From: Psychrobacter immobilis
GTDB lineage: Bacteria > Pseudomonadota > Gammaproteobacteria > Pseudomonadales > Moraxellaceae
Length of the DNA stretch: 64,000 nucleotides
Reading direction: 5' to 3'
NCBI RefSeq assembly: GCF_904846185.1
Contig: NZ_CAJGZQ010000021.1
Coordinates: 1-64,000 of the forward strand
The notes under the pieces are model-generated. The model saw nothing but the letters and a program-made list of their open reading frames with translations, searched no databases and was not told where the DNA came from. The position numbers and the translations under genes were made by a program. Positions 42,739-50,733 of the stretch are shown here, in pieces. Each line of letters opens with the position of its first letter. The first letter of the stretch is position 1.

Positions 42739-44220
42739 ATGGCATATAAATCGGAGCATCGACGCTTGTCATTACTGTGGCGCACTACCCTAGTATTAAC
42801 GGTATGTGTGCTGATATCTCAAGCTTTTTTGTACATATGGATACAGCGTTCGGTTAATGATCATTTTGAACAAATGGACTCAGAGATCCTGACTCACGCT
42901 GCGTTTAATTTACGACAGTACATGACAGAGGTGACATCGGATGATCAGCGCTCTGACAACCTTTCCGACCCTGCTCATCTCGCCAATACAGCATCATCTG
43001 TGGTAGATATCTTTCGACCAGATTATGAAGTCAAAACCATTATCACTGACCATAATGGACAAGTCATTAATAGTCAGCCAAAGGATTTTATTGATAAACT
43101 CAATGACTCCCAATTGGTCGAAAAACTATGGCAGCAGCACCGCGATCAACCCTTTGACTTGCAGCTTAATCATCGTCATTATCGCGCGCTGGTCATTGAG
43201 CACTCTAATCGCTTGGCATTAATCGCGCTACCGATTGATGTGCATCATCAATACCTTGCCCAGTTTAATCACCATCTTATTCTGATACTTATTGCGATTA
43301 CTTTTATCTTGGTATCAGTGGCGGCTTTTAGCGTCTATTTAGGATTCGCCCCCTTAGCGACCATCAGTCAAAAAATGGCACGTATCAACGCCGAGCAGTT
43401 AGACGATAGAATCATCGTCTCTGAAATGCCAAGCGAGCTGCGACCCTTGGCTGACGCTTATAATGCCATGATGGATAAACTCGAACACAACTTTGCTTCA
43501 TTATCACAGTTTTCAGATGACATTGCTCACGAACTGCGCACACCACTGGCAACGTTAAGCACTCAAACTCAAGTGATGCTCAGTAAACCTAGAGACCATC
43601 AAGAATATGTCGAGCAGCTACATCATCAACACGACACGCTCAAGCAACTATCCCTGCTAATTAACAATATGCTATTGCTAGCAAAAACTCAAAAAGGTCT
43701 CTACGACTCACAACGTCATCTTGTCGATACCAACTCACTGATAATTAAGCTCATCGATTATTTTGAGCTGATAGCCGAAGAGCGCGGTATCTCTTTTGAG
43801 AAAAAGGGTGTGTTTGATGTGGTATTAGGGGATGAGAGCTTATTACAAAGGCTGTTTGCCAACTTGATATCCAATGCGATTTACTACGCCGCCAGCGACA
43901 GTATCATTACTATTACTGCCGTTTCTAAGACTGCTAGCCTCATAAAACATAACGCTCACGCCCTTAGAGAAACGGCTCAGCAGCCATCGCTAAACATCAC
44001 CATCACTAATCGCTTGCAGACGCCTCTAACTCAAGCGGAAGCAGATAGACTGTTTGAACGCTTTTATCGTCATCACAAATCCAATCATCAGCATTCGGGC
44101 ACAGGGCTGGGATTGGCCATCGTACAAGCGATCGTTAATGCCCATAACGGCAAAGTCAGTATTACCATTAAGGATGGGTATTACTTTCAAGTTAACGTAC
44201 AGTTATTAAAAGAATCATAG
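42739..44220 (+). CDS. Sensor histidine kinase, CusS/CopS-like
   Basis: Two membrane helices (about 13-35 and 179-202) bound a periplasmic sensor region of about 145 residues. A HAMP segment follows, then the H box DIAHELRTPLATL with phospho-His264, the N box NLISNAIYYA and the G box GTGLGLAIVQAIV. The domain order matches heavy-metal sensor kinases. The periplasmic part contains several His residues (for example QLNHRHYRALVIEH and DVHHQY), which may contact metal. It is co-transcribed with the response regulator. Confidence 0.92.
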   Translation: MAYKSEHRRLSLLWRTTLVLTVCVLISQAFLYIWIQRSVNDHFEQMDSEILTHAAFNLRQYMTEVTSDDQRSDNLSDPAHLANTASSVVDIFRPDYEVKTIITDHNGQVINSQPKDFIDKLNDSQLVEKLWQQHRDQPFDLQLNHRHYRALVIEHSNRLALIALPIDVHHQYLAQFNHHLILILIAITFILVSVAAFSVYLGFAPLATISQKMARINAEQLDDRIIVSEMPSELRPLADAYNAMMDKLEHNFASLSQFSDDIAHELRTPLATLSTQTQVMLSKPRDHQEYVEQLHHQHDTLKQLSLLINNMLLLAKTQKGLYDSQRHLVDTNSLIIKLIDYFELIAEERGISFEKKGVFDVVLGDESLLQRLFANLISNAIYYAASDSIITITAVSKTASLIKHNAHALRETAQQPSLNITITNRLQTPLTQAEADRLFERFYRHHKSNHQHSGTGLGLAIVQAIVNAHNGKVSITIKDGYYFQVNVQLLKES

Positions 44221-44424
44221 GGCGTGTTTAATCGAGAAATGGTCACCGTTTGGTCACCGAGCAGGTGGTCAGCAAGGAGGTGATCAGCGATTTTCAAAAG
44301 GTAGAATGTATGCAAACAAACTTATAGCTAATACATCACTAAAGAGTAGACCTTTTCTTAATGGCTAATAGAAGTAGGATATATAGCCCTTATGCATAAA
44401 GGCTTTAAGGAGAAATACAGACAC

Positions 44425-44455
44425 AAAAAAACCCCAAACAAAATTATGTTTGAGG
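44425..44455 (-). terminator. Terminator of the tRNA-Val/tRNA-Asp transcript
   Basis: On the minus strand, stem CCTCAAAC / GTTTGGGG with an 8-base loop is followed by seven T. Confidence 0.75.
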
Positions 44456-44508
44456 CGAAACTTGCTTAAACTCGAGAGTTTAAATTTGTTTTAGCTTTTT
44501 ACTAAATA

Positions 44509-44585
44509 TGGCGCAGCGGACGGGACTCGAACCCGCGACCCCCGGCGTGACAGGCCGGTATTCTAACCAACTGAACTACCGCTGC
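44509..44585 (-). tRNA. tRNA-Asp (anticodon GTC)
   Basis: The minus strand folds into a 77-nt cloverleaf: acceptor GCAGCGG / CCGCTGC, D-stem GTTC/GAAT, anticodon stem CCGGC/GCCGG around loop CTGTCAC (GTC), T-arm GCGGG TTCGAGT CCCGT, discriminator G and an encoded CCA. Confidence 0.97.
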
Positions 44586-44636
44586 TTAGGTCGTCTTAGC
44601 ATCTTCTCTTATTACAGAGACACTCGCTAAAAAGAG

Positions 44637-44712
44637 TGGTGGGTGATGACGGATTCGAACCGCCGACATTCTGCGTGTAAGGCAGACGCTCTACCAACTG
44701 AGCTAATCACCC
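44637..44712 (-). tRNA. tRNA-Val (anticodon TAC)
   Basis: The minus strand gives a 76-nt cloverleaf: acceptor GGGTGAT / ATCACCC, D-stem GCTC/GAGC, anticodon stem TCTGC/GCAGA around loop CTTACAC (TAC), T-arm GGCGG TTCGAAT CCGTC, discriminator A and an encoded CCA. It is upstream of tRNA-Asp in the same transcript. Confidence 0.97.
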
Positions 44713-45016
44713 TGAGAAGCGTTAAAAAATTGCACTGCAATTTTAACTTCGCAATTTAAAACTCCTTAAAAGGAATTTTATAGAAAGTCTAATCTTTAAA
44801 GTTGTCACGCTTTAAGTCAGTAAAAATTCTAACAACATTGAACTTAATTAAGTCCCCTTGCTGTGGGTGTGTATTATATAGATTTACACATGGCTGTCAA
44901 ACAGTATTTTCAGTTTTTTAACCTATTTTATAGGTTTTTATTTATTAATCTGACAAGCCTATGTTTTCATTGGATTTATATTTTTATAAAAAACCAATAA
45001 ATTTTCAAGCATGACC
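44713..45016. other. Leader region of the tRNA-Val/Asp transcript
   Basis: The 304-bp gap between tRNA-Val and the glutathione peroxidase gene contains the minus-strand promoter at 44873-44900 and about 160 bp of leader. No further gene is seen. Confidence 0.4.
44873..44900 (-). promoter_or_regulatory. Sigma-70 promoter of the tRNA-Val/Asp operon
   Basis: On the minus strand a perfect -35 TTGACA (44900-44895) and a perfect -10 TATAAT (44878-44873) are 16 bases apart. Confidence 0.75.
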
Positions 45017-45502
45017 CTATTTACTGGCTAATGCTTGTTCGATATCCATTTTTATGGCTTCTGGTTTGGTGGTGGGCGCATAGCGGTCAATGACCTGTCC
45101 ATCTTTACCAATTAAAAACTTAGTAAAATTCCATTTGATACCGTCTGTTAATACGCCACCCTTTTGCTCTTTAAGCCAATCAAAAATAGAATGAGCGTCT
45201 TTGCCATTGACATCAACCTTTGCCATCATTGGGAAACTGACACCATAGTTCTTTTGACAAAATGCGCCAATCTCCTCATTACTGCCTGGATCTTGCCCGC
45301 CAAATTGATTACAAGGGAAACCAATAACGACCAATCCTTGATTTTTATATTGCTAATATATTGCTTCTAGGCCTTCAAATTGCGGCGTAAATCCACATTT
45401 GCTGGCGGTATTGACGATTAATAACACCTTACCTTGATAATCAGCAAAGGCTTTTGCAGTACCGTCCATACGCTCAGCAGTAAAATCGTAAATCGTGCTC
45501 AT
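45017..45502 (-). pseudogene. Glutathione peroxidase gene interrupted by an in-frame TAG
   Basis: From ATG at 45502 the reading gives [14 protein letters not shown], then [19 protein letters not shown]; a TAG at 45353-45355 follows, and then, in the same frame, QYKNQGLVVIGFPCNQFGGQDPGS through to the normal end, with KWNFTKFLIGKDG. Apart from the stop the 161-codon gene is intact, with the active Cys (ASKCGF), Gln and Trp of thiol peroxidases of this family. The stop occupies a place where relatives usually have Lys or Gln. It could be a recent inactivation, an assembly error or a read-through site; a selenocysteine is excluded because the codon is TAG and the catalytic Cys is present. Confidence 0.85.
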
Positions 45503-45662
45503 CATTTGTCCTTAAATCGATTAGTTATTATTTTGATAGTCTTTTAAGCAGTGCTCATTTTTCAATAACATTGAAAACGTTAATAATACTAATCACTGGC
45601 AAGGCAGCATCTCGCGCTTCCCTGCCATGACTCTAAAATACTCTAAGCAATTTTTTTAACAA

Positions 45663-46088
45663 TTACTTTTCAGATTTATCTAAATCAATAGACACAGAAT
45701 TGATGCAATAGCGCATCCCCGTCGTCTCGCTTGGGCCGTCAGGGAAGACATGACCTAAATGTGCGCCGCAGTTACTACAGGTTACTTCTGTCCGCGTCAT
45801 GCCAAGCGAATTATCCACATGCTCCTCGATAGCGCTGTTATCAACTCCTTGGTCAAAACTTGGCCAACCACAGCTGGCATCGAATTTATTGCTTGAGTCA
45901 AATAAGCTCGCACCGCAGCCTTTGCAGCGATAAATACCGTCATCAGTCGCATCGTTATATACGCCCGTAAATGGGCGTTCTGTACCCTTTTCACGCATCA
46001 CATGATATTCATCAGCACTCAAACGCTCTTTCCAATCAGCTTCTGTTAATTGGCTAATTTCTTCTTGGCTAAGTTGATTGTCTTGCAT
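45663..46088 (-). CDS. msrB: Peptide-methionine (R)-S-oxide reductase MsrB
   Basis: MsrB repairs oxidised methionine (R-sulfoxide) in proteins. It has the zinc-site pairs YRCKGCG and VTCSNCG, the CGWPSF motif, and the catalytic Cys in MRYCINS near the C-terminus. At 141 residues it has the normal size and no signal peptide, so it is cytoplasmic. A good AAGGA site precedes the ATG. Its position next to the broken glutathione peroxidase gene suggests a small oxidative-stress group, but they are 160 bp apart. Confidence 0.95.
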   Translation of the reverse strand: MQDNQLSQEEISQLTEADWKERLSADEYHVMREKGTERPFTGVYNDATDDGIYRCKGCGASLFDSSNKFDASCGWPSFDQGVDNSAIEEHVDNSLGMTRTEVTCSNCGAHLGHVFPDGPSETTGMRYCINSVSIDLDKSEK

Positions 46089-46370
46089 AATGTATCCTTA
46101 ATTTGGGTATGTATTATCTCATCCATTAGTATTAGCTTTTATCTGCTATTAACTAACACTTTATCGCCATATTTTTATAAAAACGATGGGCCTTATCTAT
46201 TGTTTATCCACTCAATATTCAAGGCATACATTACAAGAAAACCATCATAAACAAGTGATAGCGTAAGGTATTGAAAAAGCTATGATAAATAAAATACAGC
46301 AAATTTTCTTAACGTATCAATGAATACAGATGTAGCCATGATAATAACTCTCTGAAAGAAGTTTGATATA

Positions 46371-46544
46371 TAGGGCGTGTCCTCAATTCAATTGATTATC
46401 TTCTAAATGAGCTAAAAATGGCTAAATTTTGCCAAACATCGTCAAATAGCTTAGCAATATCTCGATATTATTTGCGCTACTTTCCTTGTTTAACGACAAT
46501 TTATCTCATTTTTATTACCATTTTTAAAATAAGGACACGGCCTA
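46371..46544. repeat. MITE, complete copy in opposite orientation (174 bp)
   Basis: Ends AGGGCGTGTCCTCA and AGGACACGGCCT, flanked by TA. Reverse-complemented, it aligns nearly base for base with the copy at 6527-6710, with scattered changes and one 10-base unit fewer. The right terminal repeat has a C-to-G change relative to the consensus. Confidence 0.9.
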
Positions 46545-46578
46545 GTAGAGCAGCAATGAGGTAACTACAATACTATCA

Positions 46579-46662
46579 ATGCAAGTTATTCTTGCATATA
46601 TAAATACATCTTCCTTAAAAACAGCTTGCATTGATACTTGTAATGCAATAATATCTTGCATT
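46579..46662. promoter_or_regulatory. Array of TTGCAT inverted repeats, candidate operator of the fusion gene
   Basis: One palindrome ATGCAAG-TTATT-CTTGCAT lies at 46579-46597. The second group has TTGCATT at 46626-46632, AATGCAA at 46642-46648 and TTGCATT at 46656-46662, which can pair in two ways with 9- or 7-base spacers. The group ends 67 bp before the start codon. Because the gene encodes an N-terminal XRE-type DNA-binding domain, autoregulation is the simplest hypothesis. Confidence 0.65.
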
Positions 46663-46728
46663 AAGGCTTAATTAAAACAAATGCCTGCTTTCCTTCTCTC
46701 GACTACCAACTACTCAATAAAGGCTTGA

Positions 46729-48378
46729 ATGATTATGGCTGATGACAAGAATAAAGGCTCACAAGCCGAAAGACTGGTACAGCTACGTCGTGATAAAGGG
46801 CTGACTGCTGAGCAATTAGCGCAAGCCATGACCGCAGCAGGCGCAAAAGTCAGTCGCGGTGCTATCTCGAATTGGGAGCGTGGCACCAATGGCATTGTGT
46901 CATCTAAGCTACCAACGCTAGCACACATTTTAGGCTGCAGCGAAGGCTATCTGTTACGCGGCGAACTAAAAAACGACAGTGATAATAATAAAGAAGTGAG
47001 TAAAAGCGCTCATTCTCATAACAAAAACAGTCAAAGTACGGCACCCGCTCAAGCTGATAAGATACATGACTCTCAAGCCAATCAAACGACTACAACTCCT
47101 ATTATAGATACAAACTCACCAAATAACCCTATGAGTGGTCACACTATGAACACAATAAAAAAATCGGATAAATTACAAAATGTTTGCTACGACATTCGAG
47201 GCCCGCTATTACAAACAGCCAATAAGATGGAGGCAGAAGGCAAACGTATATTAAAGCTGAACGTCGGTAACCCAGCCCCCTTTGGTTTAGAAGCCCCGCA
47301 TGAGATTTTGCGCGATGTGGCGATGAACCTACCAGACGCGACTGGCTATTCCGACTCGCAAGGGATTTTTTCAGCGCGTAAAGCTGTCCTACAGTACTAT
47401 CAATCAAAGGGGTTGCTATCGGCAGTTGATGTTCGTGACGTCTATTTGGGCAACGGAGTTTCTGAGCTGATTGTAATGACCATGCAGGCTTTGATGAATG
47501 ATGGTGACGAAGTGCTTATCCCAATGCCAGACTACCCGCTTTGGACGGCAGCGGCGAACCTAGCTGGTGGCACAGCGGTACATTATCGCTGTAATGAAGA
47601 CGACAATTGGCATCCTGATATCGAAGACATTAAATCTAAAATCACCTCTAAAACCAAAGGTATCGTGGTGATTAACCCTAATAATCCAACGGGTTCACTT
47701 TATAGTGATGAATTACTCAAACAAATTATTGAGGTCGCTAAAGCACATGATTTAATCATCATGGCCGATGAAATTTATGATCGTATTCTTTATGATGATA
47801 TGGTACACACCCCAATGAGCACCTTGACTGATGATGTGCTGGTGCTCTCATACAATGGATTATCTAAATCTCATCGTATCGCGGGATTCCGCGCAGGTTG
47901 GATGATGGTATCTGGCAAAAAGCACCATGCCACTGACTTTATCGAAGGCTTGGACATGTTAGCGTCTATGCGCTTGTGTTCCAACGTCCAAGGTCAGTAT
48001 GCCATCCAAACGGCAATGGGCGGCTATCAAAGCATGAAAGAGCTCACGTCAGAGCGTGGGCGCTTATATAAGCAGCGTGAAATGGCTGTGTCACGGCTTA
48101 ATGCGATCAAAGGTATCTCTTGTACCATGCCACAAGGCGCGTTTTATTGCTTTCCAAAGATGGACCCTAATGTTTACCCTATCGAAGATGATATGGCATT
48201 TATGATGGATTTGCTTGTTGAAGAAAATGTCTTAATGGTGCAAGGAACAGGCTTTAACTGGGATAAGCCCGATCATTTCCGCTTGGTGTTTTTGCCAAAC
48301 CTACATGATTTAGAAGATGCCATGGATCGCTTAGATCGCTTCTTTGCCAAAAAGCGCAAACAATTTGGTACCGAATAA
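46729..48378 (+). CDS. XRE helix-turn-helix / alanine-type aminotransferase fusion
   Basis: Residues 13-65 are an XRE/Cro-type helix-turn-helix (RLVQLRRDKGLTAEQLAQAM ... RGAISNWERGTNG ... LPTLAHILGCSEGYL). A polar linker (75-139) leads into an AlaA-like class I aminotransferase from about 140, with GYSDSQG, INPNNPTG at 315-322, MADEIYDRI, and the PLP lysine 380 in YNGLSKSHRIAGFRAGW. AlaA makes alanine from pyruvate and glutamate. Met140 (47146) could start a free 410-residue aminotransferase, about the size of E. coli AlaA. The fusion type is annotated in Moraxellaceae as a bifunctional protein. The TTGCAT array upstream may be its own target. Confidence 0.9.
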   Translation: MIMADDKNKGSQAERLVQLRRDKGLTAEQLAQAMTAAGAKVSRGAISNWERGTNGIVSSKLPTLAHILGCSEGYLLRGELKNDSDNNKEVSKSAHSHNKNSQSTAPAQADKIHDSQANQTTTTPIIDTNSPNNPMSGHTMNTIKKSDKLQNVCYDIRGPLLQTANKMEAEGKRILKLNVGNPAPFGLEAPHEILRDVAMNLPDATGYSDSQGIFSARKAVLQYYQSKGLLSAVDVRDVYLGNGVSELIVMTMQALMNDGDEVLIPMPDYPLWTAAANLAGGTAVHYRCNEDDNWHPDIEDIKSKITSKTKGIVVINPNNPTGSLYSDELLKQIIEVAKAHDLIIMADEIYDRILYDDMVHTPMSTLTDDVLVLSYNGLSKSHRIAGFRAGWMMVSGKKHHATDFIEGLDMLASMRLCSNVQGQYAIQTAMGGYQSMKELTSERGRLYKQREMAVSRLNAIKGISCTMPQGAFYCFPKMDPNVYPIEDDMAFMMDLLVEENVLMVQGTGFNWDKPDHFRLVFLPNLHDLEDAMDRLDRFFAKKRKQFGTE

Positions 48379-48395
48379 ACCTTAACTTGACATAA

Positions 48396-48436
48396 AAAAA
48401 ACGCTTATCGGCATGATGCTGATAAGCGTTTTTTAT
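48396..48436. terminator. Bidirectional terminator
   Basis: Stem AAAACGCTTATC / GATAAGCGTTTT with a loop of about 9 bases, flanked by A and T runs, between the fusion gene (ending 48378) and the converging pit gene (ending 48487). Confidence 0.9.
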
Positions 48437-48486
48437 TTGAAACGTGCTTATAAATAACGTTAAATAAGACTTAATAAGCGTACGTG

Positions 48487-50094
48487 TTAAAAAATATTGA
48501 CCAAAATAATATAACTGATTGCAGACATTGCCGCTGCTGCAGGAAGCGTAATGATCCATGCCAAACCGATAGGTTTCATCAACGCCCAATTGGTGTCTCT
48601 ATTGACGATACCGATACCCAGTACTGCACCGACCAAGGTATGCGTGCTTGATACGGGCAGACCCATGGTTGACGCGCCCATTACCACTGCAGCCGCAGCC
48701 AATTCAGCTGAAAAACCAGAAGCGGGATGCATTTTTGCCAAGTTGGTACCAACCGTTTGAATGACTTCTTTACCAATGAACCAAAGACCAACGATAAGCG
48801 CAACACCAAAGGTCAGCATAACCGCAGGCGGTACAGCGGCTTCAGTCGCAATGCTATTGGTACGGATAACATCCATAATCGCGGCAAAAGGGCCGACTGC
48901 ATTGGCAATATCGTTTGAGCCATGGCTAAAGGCAAAAGCAGAGGCGGTAAAGACTTGCATCCAGCTAAACATAATAAACGTCGCTTTAGTCAAATCCTCT
49001 TTATGTTTACCGCGAATACTCTTGGTATAGATAAAGGTCGCAAGCCACACCAGCGCCGCGATCATACCCATGATTAAAAAGCCTTGCAGCGTCGTCATGC
49101 CATTATTGACATTCTTTAGCCCCTTAAAGATGACCAAAGAGGCCATGACCGCGCCGCCTGCAGCCGCAATGATAGGAACCCATTGCTTCAACGCTTTTAG
49201 CGTATCAAGGTTGCTGCGTTCATTTTCAATCTCATAAAGCTGTTTATAGTAGTCAGTCTCTAAATCTTCAACATCGCAATCATCATCTTTGTAGATTTCT
49301 TGATCACGCAACATCGCTGACGTATAGGCAAGTTGTTCTGATTCTGTTAAACCGTCTAAAAACTCTTTGTGGTTTTGTTTTAAGGTTTTTTTGTCACCTT
49401 TCAAAGTCGCAATGTGCGCCTCTGTTCTATCATTATATTCGATGATATTTTTCTTAATCTGTCCATATAATACATAGGACAAAACGCCGCCCAATAGCGG
49501 TGATAATACCCAAGAAATCGCGATGGTGCCAATCGTACTCCAATTCACCGTTGATAATGCCATTTCAGTACCACCTAACGTGATACCTAATACAATAGAG
49601 CTACCAACAACGCCGCCAATAATAGCGTGCGTAGTTGAAACGGGCAGACCTTTTTTGGTGGCAAATAACAGCCAAAATGCGGCAGCGATGAGCGCTGACA
49701 GCATGACATAAATGAATTGGTTGGGCGTTACTGAAAGACCATCTAAATCGACAATGCCGCTTCGAATGGTATCGGTGACTTCACCACCTGCCAGTACGGC
49801 TCCGGACACTTCAAATATCGCTGCGATACCCAACGCTTGTGGAATGGTCAATGTCCCTGCACCTACTGAGGTACCAAAGGAGTTGGCGACATCGTTACCA
49901 CCAATATTGAATGCCATAAAGACACCAAAAGCAGTGGCCACAATAAATAGCGTCGTCTGTTGACGCATCGTGTAATCTAGACCCCACCACAAAAAGTAGG
50001 CGGTCATCGCAATCAGTAAAATGGCAAAAAATAGATTTATTCTCATAGAACCGACTGATTTGACTGGCTCTGTAGAACTGTTGCTGATACCCAT
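48487..50094 (-). CDS. PiT-family inorganic phosphate transporter
   Basis: Low-affinity phosphate uptake across the inner membrane, usually as a metal-phosphate complex with protons or as a sodium cotransporter. The signatures FNIGGNDVANSFGTSVGAGTLT near the start and SHGSNDIANAVGPFAA near residue 400 are the two PiT repeats; GLPVSTTHAIIGGVVGSS and GLPVSSTHTLVGAVLG are the matching second halves. A cytoplasmic loop of about 110 residues (roughly 220-330) separates the halves. At 535 residues it is in the normal range. The ATG has an AGGACG site. The neighbour at 50734 is a polyphosphate enzyme, a possible functional link. Confidence 0.93.
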   Translation of the reverse strand: MGISNSSTEPVKSVGSMRINLFFAILLIAMTAYFLWWGLDYTMRQQTTLFIVATAFGVFMAFNIGGNDVANSFGTSVGAGTLTIPQALGIAAIFEVSGAVLAGGEVTDTIRSGIVDLDGLSVTPNQFIYVMLSALIAAAFWLLFATKKGLPVSTTHAIIGGVVGSSIVLGITLGGTEMALSTVNWSTIGTIAISWVLSPLLGGVLSYVLYGQIKKNIIEYNDRTEAHIATLKGDKKTLKQNHKEFLDGLTESEQLAYTSAMLRDQEIYKDDDCDVEDLETDYYKQLYEIENERSNLDTLKALKQWVPIIAAAGGAVMASLVIFKGLKNVNNGMTTLQGFLIMGMIAALVWLATFIYTKSIRGKHKEDLTKATFIMFSWMQVFTASAFAFSHGSNDIANAVGPFAAIMDVIRTNSIATEAAVPPAVMLTFGVALIVGLWFIGKEVIQTVGTNLAKMHPASGFSAELAAAAVVMGASTMGLPVSSTHTLVGAVLGIGIVNRDTNWALMKPIGLAWIITLPAAAAMSAISYIILVNIF

Positions 50095-50733
50095 ACGTTG
50101 ATACGTCCTGCGTAAGCTGATTGAAATTATAGGCGGTTGATGACATTGCGCGGCTATTAATAATGCTCGTGATAGCTTCTGACATTAATATAACGTATAT
50201 GAAACGCGCAATATGCTTGCTAAAAAACGGTTTTTCTTACTGCTATCTTGGTGCTCTACCCTAACGCTTATCTTTTATTTACTCGTATTTTATTTTACGT
50301 AAAGGCAGTAAATAAGGTAAAACACATCACTCAATATGTCACAAAGCCGCAAGGAATATTGCCAAATCGTCTGATTACAGCAGCTTGCGGCTTAGAGATG
50401 TCGTAGTAATAATTTTGGTTCTAATAACTGCTATTGTAAGAACCTTTGCCAAATTTATTAACCAGAGTGATTAAAATGTCTGTGTCAAAGGGTAAAAACA
50501 CTCTACTCACTCAGTGAGTTTCGTGCACAGCAGGAGCTATTACGCGCCTATTATATTAAATATAAGCGCATAATGCATGATGATATTGCAAGATTTGTAA
50601 CTGCCAGCATATGTGTTAGAAAACATCCTGCTGTAACGCAGCATTATACTCTCTTTCCCTGAATTTATTTAACGTTAAATATATAATTATGGCGCTTTGT
50701 AACCAGCTACCTAATTGAATGACCAATCGCATA
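50095..50733. other. Intergenic region between pit and the polyphosphate enzyme gene
   Basis: About 640 bp of AT-rich sequence. It holds the pit promoter and the 3' flank of the polyphosphate gene. I see no convincing gene, RNA or terminator; an imperfect palindrome with GCGCCTATT and AATATAAGCGC arms lies near 50546-50572. Confidence 0.4.

Larger units (their letters stand above)
46089..46728. other. Intergenic region with MITE and operator array
   Basis: The region between the divergent msrB and HTH-aminotransferase genes. It holds a complete MITE at 46371-46544 and an array of TTGCAT inverted repeats at 46579-46662. The part from 46089 to 46370 has nothing recognisable. Confidence 0.5.

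Noticed and set aside
44219..44232. AGGGCGTGTTTAATC after the sensor kinase gene, similar to a MITE end
   Set aside because: The match stops after AGGGCGTGT, and no right end follows.
45353..45355. Selenocysteine at the internal stop of the glutathione peroxidase gene
   Set aside because: Selenocysteine uses TGA, this codon is TAG, and the catalytic Cys is already present upstream (ASKCGF).
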